Under the pieces are notes generated by a model that was not told where the DNA came from, ran no database searches, and saw only the letters and a list, made by a program, of their open reading frames with translations. DNA of 10,694 nt from JBDTMC01 sp039934475 (GTDB lineage Bacteria > Acidobacteriota > Terriglobia > Bryobacterales > Bryobacteraceae): contig JBDTMC010000266.1 in the NCBI GenBank assembly GCA_039934475.1, positions 1 through 10,694 on the forward strand, in the 5' to 3' direction. Within the stretch, counting starts at the first letter, position 1. Each line of letters begins with the position of its first letter. Positions 1 through 5,893 of the stretch are shown here, piece by piece. A program made the position numbers and the translations under genes.

Positions 1-505
1 AGTGGACGTCACAGGCGACCGGCCGGTGGTAGTAAACAAGGAGGCTGTGTATGAGAGCGCCGGCGCCGCGTGCACAATTGAAGCCCAGGATTTCTACGAC
101 AACGATACCAAGATGACGTTCACCTGCTATGAGCCGAAGGGAATGGCGTCGGCGATGGGGATCGATCTGAAGACGCGGGAGGTGGTGAACTTCTCAAAGG
201 CTGCGGGTAGTTACAACGAAGTGGAAGGGATCTTCCCGGATGGCAAGCATGCTTGTGTGGAAGCAGACCGGCAATGCGAGCAGTTGGGTGGCGCGCGCGG
301 ATTCCGAAACATCGATATCTGGAAACTGCGGCTGGATGGCAAGGGCACGGACTTCACGCGGCTGACCACGTTCAACGACTATGAGGGGTGGAAGGCTTCG
401 AACCCGGTGGTATCTACCGATGGGAAGTTCATGGCTTTCCAGGTGGCACAGACGAAGGACGAAGCCGGCGTCGGGTACGGGATCGTGCTGCACCGGTTTC
501 AGTGA
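1..505 (+). CDS. PD40/TolB-like beta-propeller protein, C-terminal part
   Basis: The reading frame is open from the left edge, so the true start lies outside the window and only about 167 C-terminal residues are seen. Two WD40-like (PD40, as in TolB) blades can be recognised: one around FPDGKHACVEAD (fragment residues 79-90) and one ending in VVSTDGKFMAFQVA (about 137-150), the latter preceded by the typical NIDIWKLRLDG strand. Such proteins usually fold as a beta-propeller in the periplasm and act as binding scaffolds or fused sensor/peptidase domains; no catalytic domain is visible in this fragment. Four cysteines (two in the ACTIEAQ/FTCYE stretch, two in HACVEADRQC) could form disulfides, which would fit an exported protein. 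It ends in TGA at 503-505, ten bases before the convergent vapC stop, with no terminator hairpin between them. Function beyond a propeller scaffold cannot be assigned. Confidence 0.8.
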   Translation, partial: VDVTGDRPVVVNKEAVYESAGAACTIEAQDFYDNDTKMTFTCYEPKGMASAMGIDLKTREVVNFSKAAGSYNEVEGIFPDGKHACVEADRQCEQLGGARGFRNIDIWKLRLDGKGTDFTRLTTFNDYEGWKASNPVVSTDGKFMAFQVAQTKDEAGVGYGIVLHRFQ

Positions 506-515
506 GGATTTCTAG

Positions 516-902
516 TTAGGCGCGGCCAATATCGGTCTTTGAGAAATCCTCACCGACGAACAGTAAAGGCATCCCGGCCACGGCCGCCACGGCATAGGAC
601 AAGCAGTCGCCAAAGTTCAAGGCCGCCGGATGACGGCCCTTGCCAAATCGAAGGAATGCGCTCGACGCAGCCTCCATGTGCCGTTCGTCGAAGGCCACAC
701 ATTCAGCCTTGGCCTGCGTGACGAACCGGAACAACAACGGACGCGCGTCCCGCCCTAGTCGCGTGGTCAAAACCAGCATCGATTCAAGAAGTGTCGGGTA
801 GCCCACTAGAATGACTGGACTGCCCTCGATCTTATAGATCAGTGGCTCGTAGCCGGTTTCCCGCAGGTGGATGGCGACAATTACCGAACTATCCAGGACC
901 AA
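516..902 (-). CDS. vapC: VapC-type PIN-domain ribonuclease toxin
   Basis: 128-residue PIN-domain protein, a usual VapC length. The family's acidic metal-binding residues are in place: D4 in the N-terminal VLDSSVIV strand, E40 in TLLES, D99 in NFGDCLSYA, and an acidic E118/D119 in the closing FVGEDFSKTDI motif. VapC toxins are Mg-dependent endoribonucleases that cleave tRNA or rRNA and are held inactive by VapB. The start is TTG at 902-900: the in-frame vapB stop lies only six bases upstream, so no earlier start is possible, and AGAAGGG in the transcript (complement of 912-918) sits nine bases before the TTG. The gene directly follows vapB (906-1178) on the same strand. The RNA target cannot be read from the sequence. 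Family assignment is strong; whether the toxin is active is not shown. Confidence 0.9.
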   Translation of the reverse strand: MVLDSSVIVAIHLRETGYEPLIYKIEGSPVILVGYPTLLESMLVLTTRLGRDARPLLFRFVTQAKAECVAFDERHMEAASSAFLRFGKGRHPAALNFGDCLSYAVAAVAGMPLLFVGEDFSKTDIGRA

Positions 903-905
903 AGC

Positions 906-1178
906 TCAGAACCCTTCTCGTCCATATCCCAGAATCTCATCCTCTTCCTGGCGAGTCAGCGTGCGCCCCAATTCCCCAGCCGGGACGTAAGGCCATACTG
1001 ATTCCTCCAGGTACTGCCTTAGGCCGCCGCGGGTGCTGGGAGTTCCCTTCCGGGCAAGGAGGCGAGTTCGACGTTCTAGCAGAGCTTGCTTGATTGCTTC
1101 CGTCTTGCTCTCCTGAGCCAGGAGCGCAACTTCAGTCGCCAACTGTTCCACTTCAGGGTTTTTGATGTTAAGCCCCAT
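906..1178 (-). CDS. vapB: VapB-type antitoxin (Rv0623/PSK-type family)
   Basis: 90-residue protein whose N-terminal half (MGLNIKNPEVEQLATEVA, then a helix ending in KTEAIKQALLER) matches the pattern of the VapB antitoxins of the Rv0623-like transcription-factor family: a short beta strand followed by two helices for DNA binding. The C-terminal part (TRGGLRQYLEESVWPYV to ILGYGREGF) is the region expected to wrap around and block the VapC active site, and the EILGYGREGF ending is typical of this family. VapB normally binds its own promoter as a VapB-VapC complex. The start ATG (1176-1178) lacks a clear Shine-Dalgarno sequence. The upstream membrane-protein gene ends only seven bases before it, so vapBC may be transcribed from that operon, from its own promoter, or both. 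Repeats over the start codon are described separately. Confidence 0.88.
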   Translation of the reverse strand: MGLNIKNPEVEQLATEVALLAQESKTEAIKQALLERRTRLLARKGTPSTRGGLRQYLEESVWPYVPAGELGRTLTRQEEDEILGYGREGF

Positions 1179-1208
1179 GGTAGATCTAACTATACCATTC
1201 TACCATTC
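1177..1208 (-). promoter_or_regulatory. Candidate vapBC operator/promoter
   Basis: Over and just upstream of the vapB ATG are a perfect 6-bp inverted repeat (ATGGTA at 1177-1182, TACCAT at 1193-1198, 10-bp spacer) and a perfect 8-bp tandem repeat, TACCATTC at 1193-1200 and 1201-1208. On the minus strand a TATAGT hexamer (1194-1189) could be a -10 box; no good -35 is seen. Initiation from it would begin about four bases before the ATG, giving a nearly leaderless message, which agrees with the missing ribosome site. VapBC pairs usually autoregulate through such repeats. The same bases also encode the last codons of the neighbouring membrane protein, so the repeat could be coincidental. Confidence 0.4.
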
Positions 1209-2154
1209 CCGCCATAAAGTTCGCTTCGTCATCTGCCGCCAGTGCCACCGAGGCAACCATCTTCCGACTGCCGAAGAGGCGCTCAGCCTTCACTGGAGCT
1301 ACAAACTCAACCCGCACATTCGGCTCCCCCCGCCGGGGCACCACCAACCCTTGGGCATCCTCCGGAAGCGCCCGGCTTACGCTGGCGATCATCTCCCGAG
1401 AAACGCGAATCCGGAACAGCAGTCCATACCGGAGGTCGAGATAATCCGGCCCGACCAGCACGGGCCGCAACTCCAGGGAACGCGCCACCCCAACCAGCCA
1501 GACCGCGCCGTATACACTGACCGCGGTAGCCACCCACGCCCCCACGGCACTCCAGCGGTGAATCAGGAGATGCACGGGAATAATCTCGAATAACGCACCG
1601 ATGGCCGCCACAAACAGTATGTCCTGCTGTCCGCCGCGCCGGTGCAGTGTGAACGCTCGGGTCCCCTCCGGAACATGCGGCCGGGCCCGCCAGGCGAACG
1701 CATAGTAAAGGATGGAGAGTTCCGTAGCCAGCAGATTTGCTGCAAACGGCGCGGCGATGAGGGAAGCCACGGCCCCTTGCAAGGCCTGCACCGGATCCGC
1801 ATCCCTCCGGCCGCGCATCGTCCGGCGAACTTGCACCACTACGAAGGCGATCACAGCTAGCTCACAGATGCCCGCGGCCAACGCTCGTAGCGGGGCGGAC
1901 GAAGGAAACAGATACATCGCACGCCACAAACCAGCCACAGCGACTGGAGCCAGACTCCACCATCTCTGAAATCCGGGTCTTACCAGCAGCCAGTAGTAGA
2001 TGGCGCTCACCACGACAACCACATCCAGCACCGCTGCGATGGCCACCGCGGTCCGCTGCCCCGCCCTCACCTGAGAGGCCACCACCAGCCCGTCCACCAG
2101 GTTGATGCCCAGCGCGAGCGTCAGAAATAAGGAATACCTAACCGTGCGGCTCAC
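1186..2154 (-). CDS. Multi-pass membrane protein with C-terminal PH-like domain, function unknown
   Basis: 322 residues from a GTG start at 2154-2152. The reading frame stays open further upstream, but the start chosen has AAAAGGGAA (complement of 2158-2166) a few bases before it, and the upstream residues are low-complexity and overlap the GT2 gene. About seven hydrophobic helices are visible (roughly residues 7-28, 34-58, 66-84, 89-110, 127-152, 179-198, 203-224). After them a soluble tail (about 226-317) has alternating strands and a final helix ending in DDEANFMAGM, resembling the bacterial PH-like domains of DUF304-type membrane proteins; this is by pattern, not by alignment. It lies 52 bases after the GT2 synthase gene and seven bases before vapB, so it probably shares the GT2 transcript. 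A role as partner of the synthase is inference only. No catalytic motif is recognised. Confidence 0.75.
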   Translation of the reverse strand: MSRTVRYSLFLTLALGINLVDGLVVASQVRAGQRTAVAIAAVLDVVVVVSAIYYWLLVRPGFQRWWSLAPVAVAGLWRAMYLFPSSAPLRALAAGICELAVIAFVVVQVRRTMRGRRDADPVQALQGAVASLIAAPFAANLLATELSILYYAFAWRARPHVPEGTRAFTLHRRGGQQDILFVAAIGALFEIIPVHLLIHRWSAVGAWVATAVSVYGAVWLVGVARSLELRPVLVGPDYLDLRYGLLFRIRVSREMIASVSRALPEDAQGLVVPRRGEPNVRVEFVAPVKAERLFGSRKMVASVALAADDEANFMAGMVEWYS

Positions 2155-2157
2155 GAG

Positions 2158-2206
2158 TTCCCTTTTGTGGCCACCGCCGTTGTGGGAGGCGGAGGAGGAG
2201 GTGCTT
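2158..2206 (-). promoter_or_regulatory. Leader and ribosome site of the PH-like membrane protein
   Basis: In this short spacer the transcript carries a pyrimidine run with CACCTCCT (complement of 2195-2202), the same as the anti-Shine-Dalgarno tail of 16S rRNA, and later a ribosome site AAAAGGGAA (complement of 2158-2166) before the GTG start. A TCCC (2187-2184) could pair with the GGGA of the ribosome site around a small CCAC/GTGG hairpin. The ribosome site supports the GTG start; the pairing is speculative. Confidence 0.4.
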
Positions 2207-3829
2207 TTAGAGGGCGGTTTCCAGGCGTTCCACTTCGCGCCGGGCACGACGATAACGGAGCAGACCCTGGTATTCCTGCCACAATGTGGCGAAACCGAAC
2301 CAGTAGTAGCCGCCGACAAAGAGCAGCAGGAACGGAATGGCGAAGAAGTTGAAGCTGTCGATGGCGTAGGCGATCATGACTAAGAAATAAGTTCCCATGC
2401 CGATTTCGACAAAGGGCACCCAACCCGACTTGCGGCGGTAGTTAGACTCGGACGCTTTCGATCTCACCTGGCCGGTGATGGCATATTTGGGGGTGCGGGC
2501 GAAAGCCGTTTGGACTCCGAAGAACGCTTCAAGCACAGCGCGCGTGTTGCTCACCGTAAGCCCGACGCCGGTGGCAATGAGGGCAGGGATCAGGAAAATG
2601 GAACGTTTCCAGGTGCGCGGATTGAGCTGCTGCTGGGCTACCAGATAGAACGCGGAGATGGACCAGAAGGCGGAAACGATGAGAGGCAGGTCGAGAAAGA
2701 GCATCTGCATCCAGCCCATGTAGAACCGCACCACCATGACGGGTAGCATGAGGGCGCTGACCACAATCATCATTGGGTAGGAGATGTTGGGGGTGAGGTG
2801 CATGAACGCTTCAATTTTGGCGCGGCGGGAGATCTTCGAGCGGAGGATGCTAGGCAGGAGTTTGATGGCAACCTGCATCAGACCCTTGGCCCAGCGGGAT
2901 TGCTGCACCTGGAAGCCGTAGATATCGACCGGCAGTTCTGACTGGCAATCGATGCTGGGGACGTAGACGAAGCGCCAGCCCTTCAATTGGGCACGGTAAC
3001 TGAGGTCGGAATCCTCGGTGAGGGTATCGTGCTGCCAGCCGCCAGCGTCGTCGATCATCGTTTTGCGAATGATGCCGGCGGTGCCGTTGAAGTTGAAGAA
3101 GAGGTTTTCGCCGGCGCGGGCGCTGTGCTCGAGGATGAAGTGGCCGTCAAGAAGGATGGTCTCCACTTCGGTGAGCACGTTGTAGTGACTGTTGGTATAG
3201 CTCCAACGAGTCTGGACCACTCCGACTTGCGGATCGGTGAAGAAATGAACCGTGCGGAGCAGAAAATCCGCAGGAATCAAGAAGTCGGCATCGAAGACGG
3301 CTACGAACTCGCCAGTGGCGGTCTTGAGGCCTTCCTGCAGGGCTCCGGCCTTGAAGCCGTGGCGATTGGACCGGTAGAGGTATTCGATGGGCAGGCCGGC
3401 GGCACGGTAGCGGGCGACGAGGGCCTGCGCGTACGGGTGGGTGTCGTCGGTGGAGTCGTCGAGAACCTGAATCTGAAGAAGATGGCGAGGGTAATCGACT
3501 TTGGAGACGCTTTCCAGCAGCTGGTCTACGACAAACCGCTCATTGAAGAGCGGGAGTTGGATGGTAACGGGCGGGAGGACGTCGAATTCCTGAGGCGCGT
3601 GGACCGGGATCTTATGCTTGTTCTTGAAGTAGGCCCGAATGGTCTCATAGCGGTGCATCCCATAGATGGCAAGAATGAAAAGAAGGACGAAATAGGGGAT
3701 GAGCAGAGCCCAATCGAACCAATCGAGCTGATGGATGCCGGCGAACGACGTGTCCAGAAGCGACCGGACAAACTGATCTGTAGCGGAACCAGCAAAAAGA
3801 AGGGCGACGGCCTGTCCGTGCAATGGCAT
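2207..3829 (-). CDS. Processive family 2 glycosyltransferase, cellulose/mannan synthase-like
   Basis: 540-residue inner-membrane GT2 enzyme expected to polymerise a sugar from a nucleotide donor on the cytoplasmic side. One helix precedes the catalytic domain (about residues 40-58). The GT-A domain shows all processive-synthase signatures: DDSTDDT (D124/D125), the metal-binding DAD (180-182), TED (271-273, catalytic base) and QQSRW (Q309, R312, W313), which binds the growing chain. The block RHGFKAGALQEGL (156-168) is typical of the CslA-like glucan/mannan synthase branch. About five C-terminal helices follow (about 349-378, 380-400, 410-427, 473-490, 493-517). There is no PilZ domain as in BcsA, so direct c-di-GMP control is not indicated. 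The ATG start has only a weak ribosome site; no other in-frame ATG occurs before residue 58. It is divergent from the GT-C gene and precedes the PH-like membrane protein. Product sugar cannot be decided. Confidence 0.9.
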   Translation of the reverse strand: MPLHGQAVALLFAGSATDQFVRSLLDTSFAGIHQLDWFDWALLIPYFVLLFILAIYGMHRYETIRAYFKNKHKIPVHAPQEFDVLPPVTIQLPLFNERFVVDQLLESVSKVDYPRHLLQIQVLDDSTDDTHPYAQALVARYRAAGLPIEYLYRSNRHGFKAGALQEGLKTATGEFVAVFDADFLIPADFLLRTVHFFTDPQVGVVQTRWSYTNSHYNVLTEVETILLDGHFILEHSARAGENLFFNFNGTAGIIRKTMIDDAGGWQHDTLTEDSDLSYRAQLKGWRFVYVPSIDCQSELPVDIYGFQVQQSRWAKGLMQVAIKLLPSILRSKISRRAKIEAFMHLTPNISYPMMIVVSALMLPVMVVRFYMGWMQMLFLDLPLIVSAFWSISAFYLVAQQQLNPRTWKRSIFLIPALIATGVGLTVSNTRAVLEAFFGVQTAFARTPKYAITGQVRSKASESNYRRKSGWVPFVEIGMGTYFLVMIAYAIDSFNFFAIPFLLLFVGGYYWFGFATLWQEYQGLLRYRRARREVERLETAL

Positions 3830-3937
3830 ATGCTTCGTTACGTGAGTCTATCGAGAAAAGCAACCCGCTGGGGGCGGCAGTTGCTGCCGGCTGTTGCCAT
3901 CGAGATTGTTTTCATCTCGATCCGATCCAAGGGTGAC
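3830..3937. promoter_or_regulatory. Divergent control region between GT2 and GT-C genes
   Basis: About 108 bases between the GT2 start (ATG complement at 3827-3829) and the favoured GT-C start. It holds two perfect inverted repeats: CGGCAG-TTG-CTGCCG (3875-3889), a tight hairpin, and ATCGAGAT-N7-ATCTCGAT (3899-3921), which looks like a dimeric regulator site. No consensus promoter hexamers stand out for either direction. The rightward frame is open through here, so the region could instead be coding if the GT-C gene starts at the ATG at 3830. Confidence 0.5.
3899..3921. repeat. Perfect inverted repeat, 8-bp arms, 7-bp spacer
   Basis: ATCGAGAT (3899-3906) and ATCTCGAT (3914-3921) are exact reverse complements around a T-rich 7-base spacer. 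The site is about 70 bases upstream of the GT2 ATG and about 17 bases upstream of the favoured GT-C start, a suitable place for an operator serving both genes, or a stem-loop in the GT2 leader. Confidence 0.6.
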
Positions 3938-5176
3938 TTGCGCGGTCACTTGCCGGAAATCATAATCACACTACTAATAGCTTCTATATTTTACATCTTT
4001 TCGGCATTCACAACCCTAAATAACCTTAATGAAGGGGAAGGGTTACCGGTGTGGGTGATTGTGGCGGCAGCACTGATCTTCCGGGTGACGGTATGGCCGA
4101 TCTACCCGGCGCTCTCCGACGATGTATTCCGGTACCGGTGGGAGGGGCAGATCCAGGCGGCGGGGGGGAATCCGTATCAGGCGAGGCCGAATGACGCGCG
4201 CTGGGCTGGGTTGCGGGACGCGGCCTTTCCGCTGGTTGTGGCGAAGGACTTCAAGGCGGGGTACGGTCCCCTGCTGGAGCTGCAGGAGCGGGCAACCTAT
4301 TGGGCGGTGACGAAGATTTCGCCAGATCCGTTCGTCCAGGCTTTCTGGTTCAAGGCTCCCGGTGCGATCTGCGATCTGGGGATCATCGCGGTGCTGGCGG
4401 CGCTGCTGCGCGCGCGGGGGAAGCCCGCGACCTTGCTGCTGGTGTATGCGTGGTGTCCCCTGGCGGTGATGGAATTCTGGGCCACGGGACATAATGATTC
4501 GGTCGCCGTCTTACTTGTGTCGTTTGCTCTGCTGGCGGCGGCGAGGGCGCGCTGGAAATGGGCGTTTCTGGCGCTCACCCTCGCTGTCGCGGCGAAACTG
4601 TGGCCCATTCTTCTATTCCCGGCCTTCATCGGGTGGAGGCGCGGCCCGGAACGCTGGTGGCAGTGGCTGGTGGGGGTACCGGTGGCGCTCGCCCTGGCGT
4701 TGCCCTACTGGTCAGCCGTTTGCGAAAACGCCCGGTTCATGACCGGATTCGTCGGTGGGTGGCGGAACAACGACAGCCTCTTCGGCGCATTACTGTGGGT
4801 GGGAGGTACCGAGGCACGGGCGAAGATCCTGGCATTCGGCGTCATCGGTGCCGTCGCGCTCTGGGCGACAGTGCGGCGTTTGCCCCTGGAACAGGCGGTG
4901 TTGGTGACGCTGACGGGCGCGCTGATGGTGTCTTCGAACTCGCACCCGTGGTATTTGACGTGGGTGTTGCCGCTGCTGGCGTTTTATCCGGCTGCGGCGA
5001 TGCTGCTGTGGGTGTCTCTGGCGCCGCTGGCGTATCACGTGGTCATCCAGTGGGTGGTTCTGGGTGAATGGCAGCATGTAAGCGAGTTCCGTTGGTTGAT
5101 TTATGTTCCGGTGTATTCCATGTTCGTGGTTTCGGCCGCTATACACGCATGGCAGCGGCGGGCGGCAGTACACTGA
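3938..5176 (+). CDS. GT-C membrane glycosyltransferase, GT87/DUF2029 mannosyltransferase-like
   Basis: About 412 residues with 10 or more hydrophobic helices. GT-C enzymes transfer a sugar from a polyprenyl-phosphate donor on the outer face of the inner membrane. Signatures: SDD (60-62) directly after a helix, with RYRWEGQIQAAGGNPY, the catalytic acidic motif and its surroundings; GHNDS (184-188); AKLWP (219-223); HPWYLTW (336-342). These are typical of alpha-mannosyltransferase-like GT87 and relatives. The start is uncertain. TTG at 3938 has AAGGG four bases upstream and keeps the first helix (about 7-26). ATG at 3830 has no ribosome site and would make the palindromes coding. GTG at 4049 has an excellent GAAGGGGAAGGG, but would drop the first helix. 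The frame is open far upstream (to 2987), which is only the antisense of the GT2 gene. The stop is three bases before the next gene. Acceptor and sugar are unknown. Confidence 0.82.
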   Translation: MRGHLPEIIITLLIASIFYIFSAFTTLNNLNEGEGLPVWVIVAAALIFRVTVWPIYPALSDDVFRYRWEGQIQAAGGNPYQARPNDARWAGLRDAAFPLVVAKDFKAGYGPLLELQERATYWAVTKISPDPFVQAFWFKAPGAICDLGIIAVLAALLRARGKPATLLLVYAWCPLAVMEFWATGHNDSVAVLLVSFALLAAARARWKWAFLALTLAVAAKLWPILLFPAFIGWRRGPERWWQWLVGVPVALALALPYWSAVCENARFMTGFVGGWRNNDSLFGALLWVGGTEARAKILAFGVIGAVALWATVRRLPLEQAVLVTLTGALMVSSNSHPWYLTWVLPLLAFYPAAAMLLWVSLAPLAYHVVIQWVVLGEWQHVSEFRWLIYVPVYSMFVVSAAIHAWQRRAAVH

Positions 5177-5179
5177 GGA

Positions 5180-5887
5180 GTGATCCTAAAGCTCCGGGTG
5201 CTTGCCGCCCTTGTTCTTTGCGCGGCGGGAGCGGTGGCCCAGGAGCGGCAACCCTCGTTGGTTTGGGAGGGGGAAGTTGACCAATTGGCAACGATCTTCG
5301 TTCGCGGCACGAAGCTGCGGGTGGAGGACAAGGCCGGGTCGCTCGCCGTGGAAAGGGCCGCCTTCCGCTTCGTTGAACCACTCCCTGATAGCAGACAAGA
5401 TGTGCAGGTGAAGGTAGTGGAAGGACGCGGCGAGGCCGTGATTGTGGCCCAGCCTTCACTGTCGAATAAATATACCTTGTCGGTGAAAGTGGAAGACAAG
5501 CAGGAGGGCTCCGGATTCTATTCGCTGGAGTTTTACTGGGATGCCGGACCATTCAAGGGACACGACCCGTTCTCAAAAAAGAAACTGCCAGCTGAGGGAG
5601 TGATCGCTCCGCGAGGGATGAGTTGGACGGGCCGCGTGGACGGGACACTGCGGGTGGTGGTGGAAGGCAGAGAAGCTTGGAGCGAGCCGAAGGGTGTGGG
5701 GCAAGCTGAGATAGTGCGAAACCTGCCGGCGGAGGAGGGTCTGCCGGTGGCGCTGCGTAAGCATAGCGGGCGCGGGAAGGTGAAGCTAGTCGAAGGCCCA
5801 TCGCGAAGGAATGGGTACAAGCTGGTGTTTGAAATCGCAGACCCGGGACCAGGGGCCGATGAGTATGACGTGGAGGCGGGTTGGTGA
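5180..5887 (+). CDS. Secreted protein with two tandem copies of an unnamed ~90-residue domain
   Basis: 235 residues starting at GTG. A signal peptide is clear: a basic start (ILKLR), a hydrophobic core (about 7-16) and an AVA cleavage site near residue 20; the cysteine at 14 does not fit a lipobox. The mature part contains the same domain twice. Copy 1 (about 28-120) runs from VWEGEVD to SLEFYW. Copy 2 (about 148-235) runs from SWTGRVD to DVEAGW. Shared marks are W-x-G-x-VD, GRG, PS-x-x-N-x-Y-x-L, a D followed by G, and a final Y-x(4-5)-W. The alternating pattern suggests beta-sandwich domains. I do not recognise a named family. A K-rich linker (132-135) between copies holds a slippery heptamer, listed separately. 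The start lies three bases after the GT-C stop, within TGAGGAGTG, so translation is probably coupled to the GT-C gene. A role in the cell envelope is inferred from secretion and context. Confidence 0.75.
   Translation: MILKLRVLAALVLCAAGAVAQERQPSLVWEGEVDQLATIFVRGTKLRVEDKAGSLAVERAAFRFVEPLPDSRQDVQVKVVEGRGEAVIVAQPSLSNKYTLSVKVEDKQEGSGFYSLEFYWDAGPFKGHDPFSKKKLPAEGVIAPRGMSWTGRVDGTLRVVVEGREAWSEPKGVGQAEIVRNLPAEEGLPVALRKHSGRGKVKLVEGPSRRNGYKLVFEIADPGPGADEYDVEAGW
5575..5581 (+). other. In-frame A_AAA_AAG slippery heptamer (possible -1 frameshift site)
   Basis: Codons TCA AAA AAG (residues 132-134 of the secreted protein) form A_AAA_AAG in exactly the zero-frame phase used at the E. coli dnaX -1 frameshift site. 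An AAGGGA (5555-5560) lies 14 bases upstream, like the stimulatory Shine-Dalgarno in dnaX. A -1 shift reads GAA ACT GCC AGC TGA, stopping at 5593-5595. A small hairpin (GGAGT/GCTCC, 5597-5610) is 15 bases downstream, farther than usual. It sits between the two repeated domains. Chance occurrence in a lysine-rich linker is possible. Confidence 0.35.
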
Positions 5888-5893
5888 CATTGC

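Noticed and set aside
499..520. Possible bidirectional terminator between the propeller gene and vapC
   Set aside because: The ten-base gap has no inverted repeat followed by a T-run in either direction.
2155..2319. N-terminal extension of the PH-like membrane protein into the GT2 gene
   Set aside because: The extension is Ser/Pro/Gly-rich, overlaps GT2 coding sequence, and a good ribosome site precedes the GTG at 2154.
2987..3937. Long open frame on the plus strand, in phase with the GT-C gene, opposite the GT2 gene
   Set aside because: It is the antisense of the strongly supported GT2 synthase; its residues are charged and low-complexity with no domain, as expected when GC-rich third positions remove stops on the other strand.
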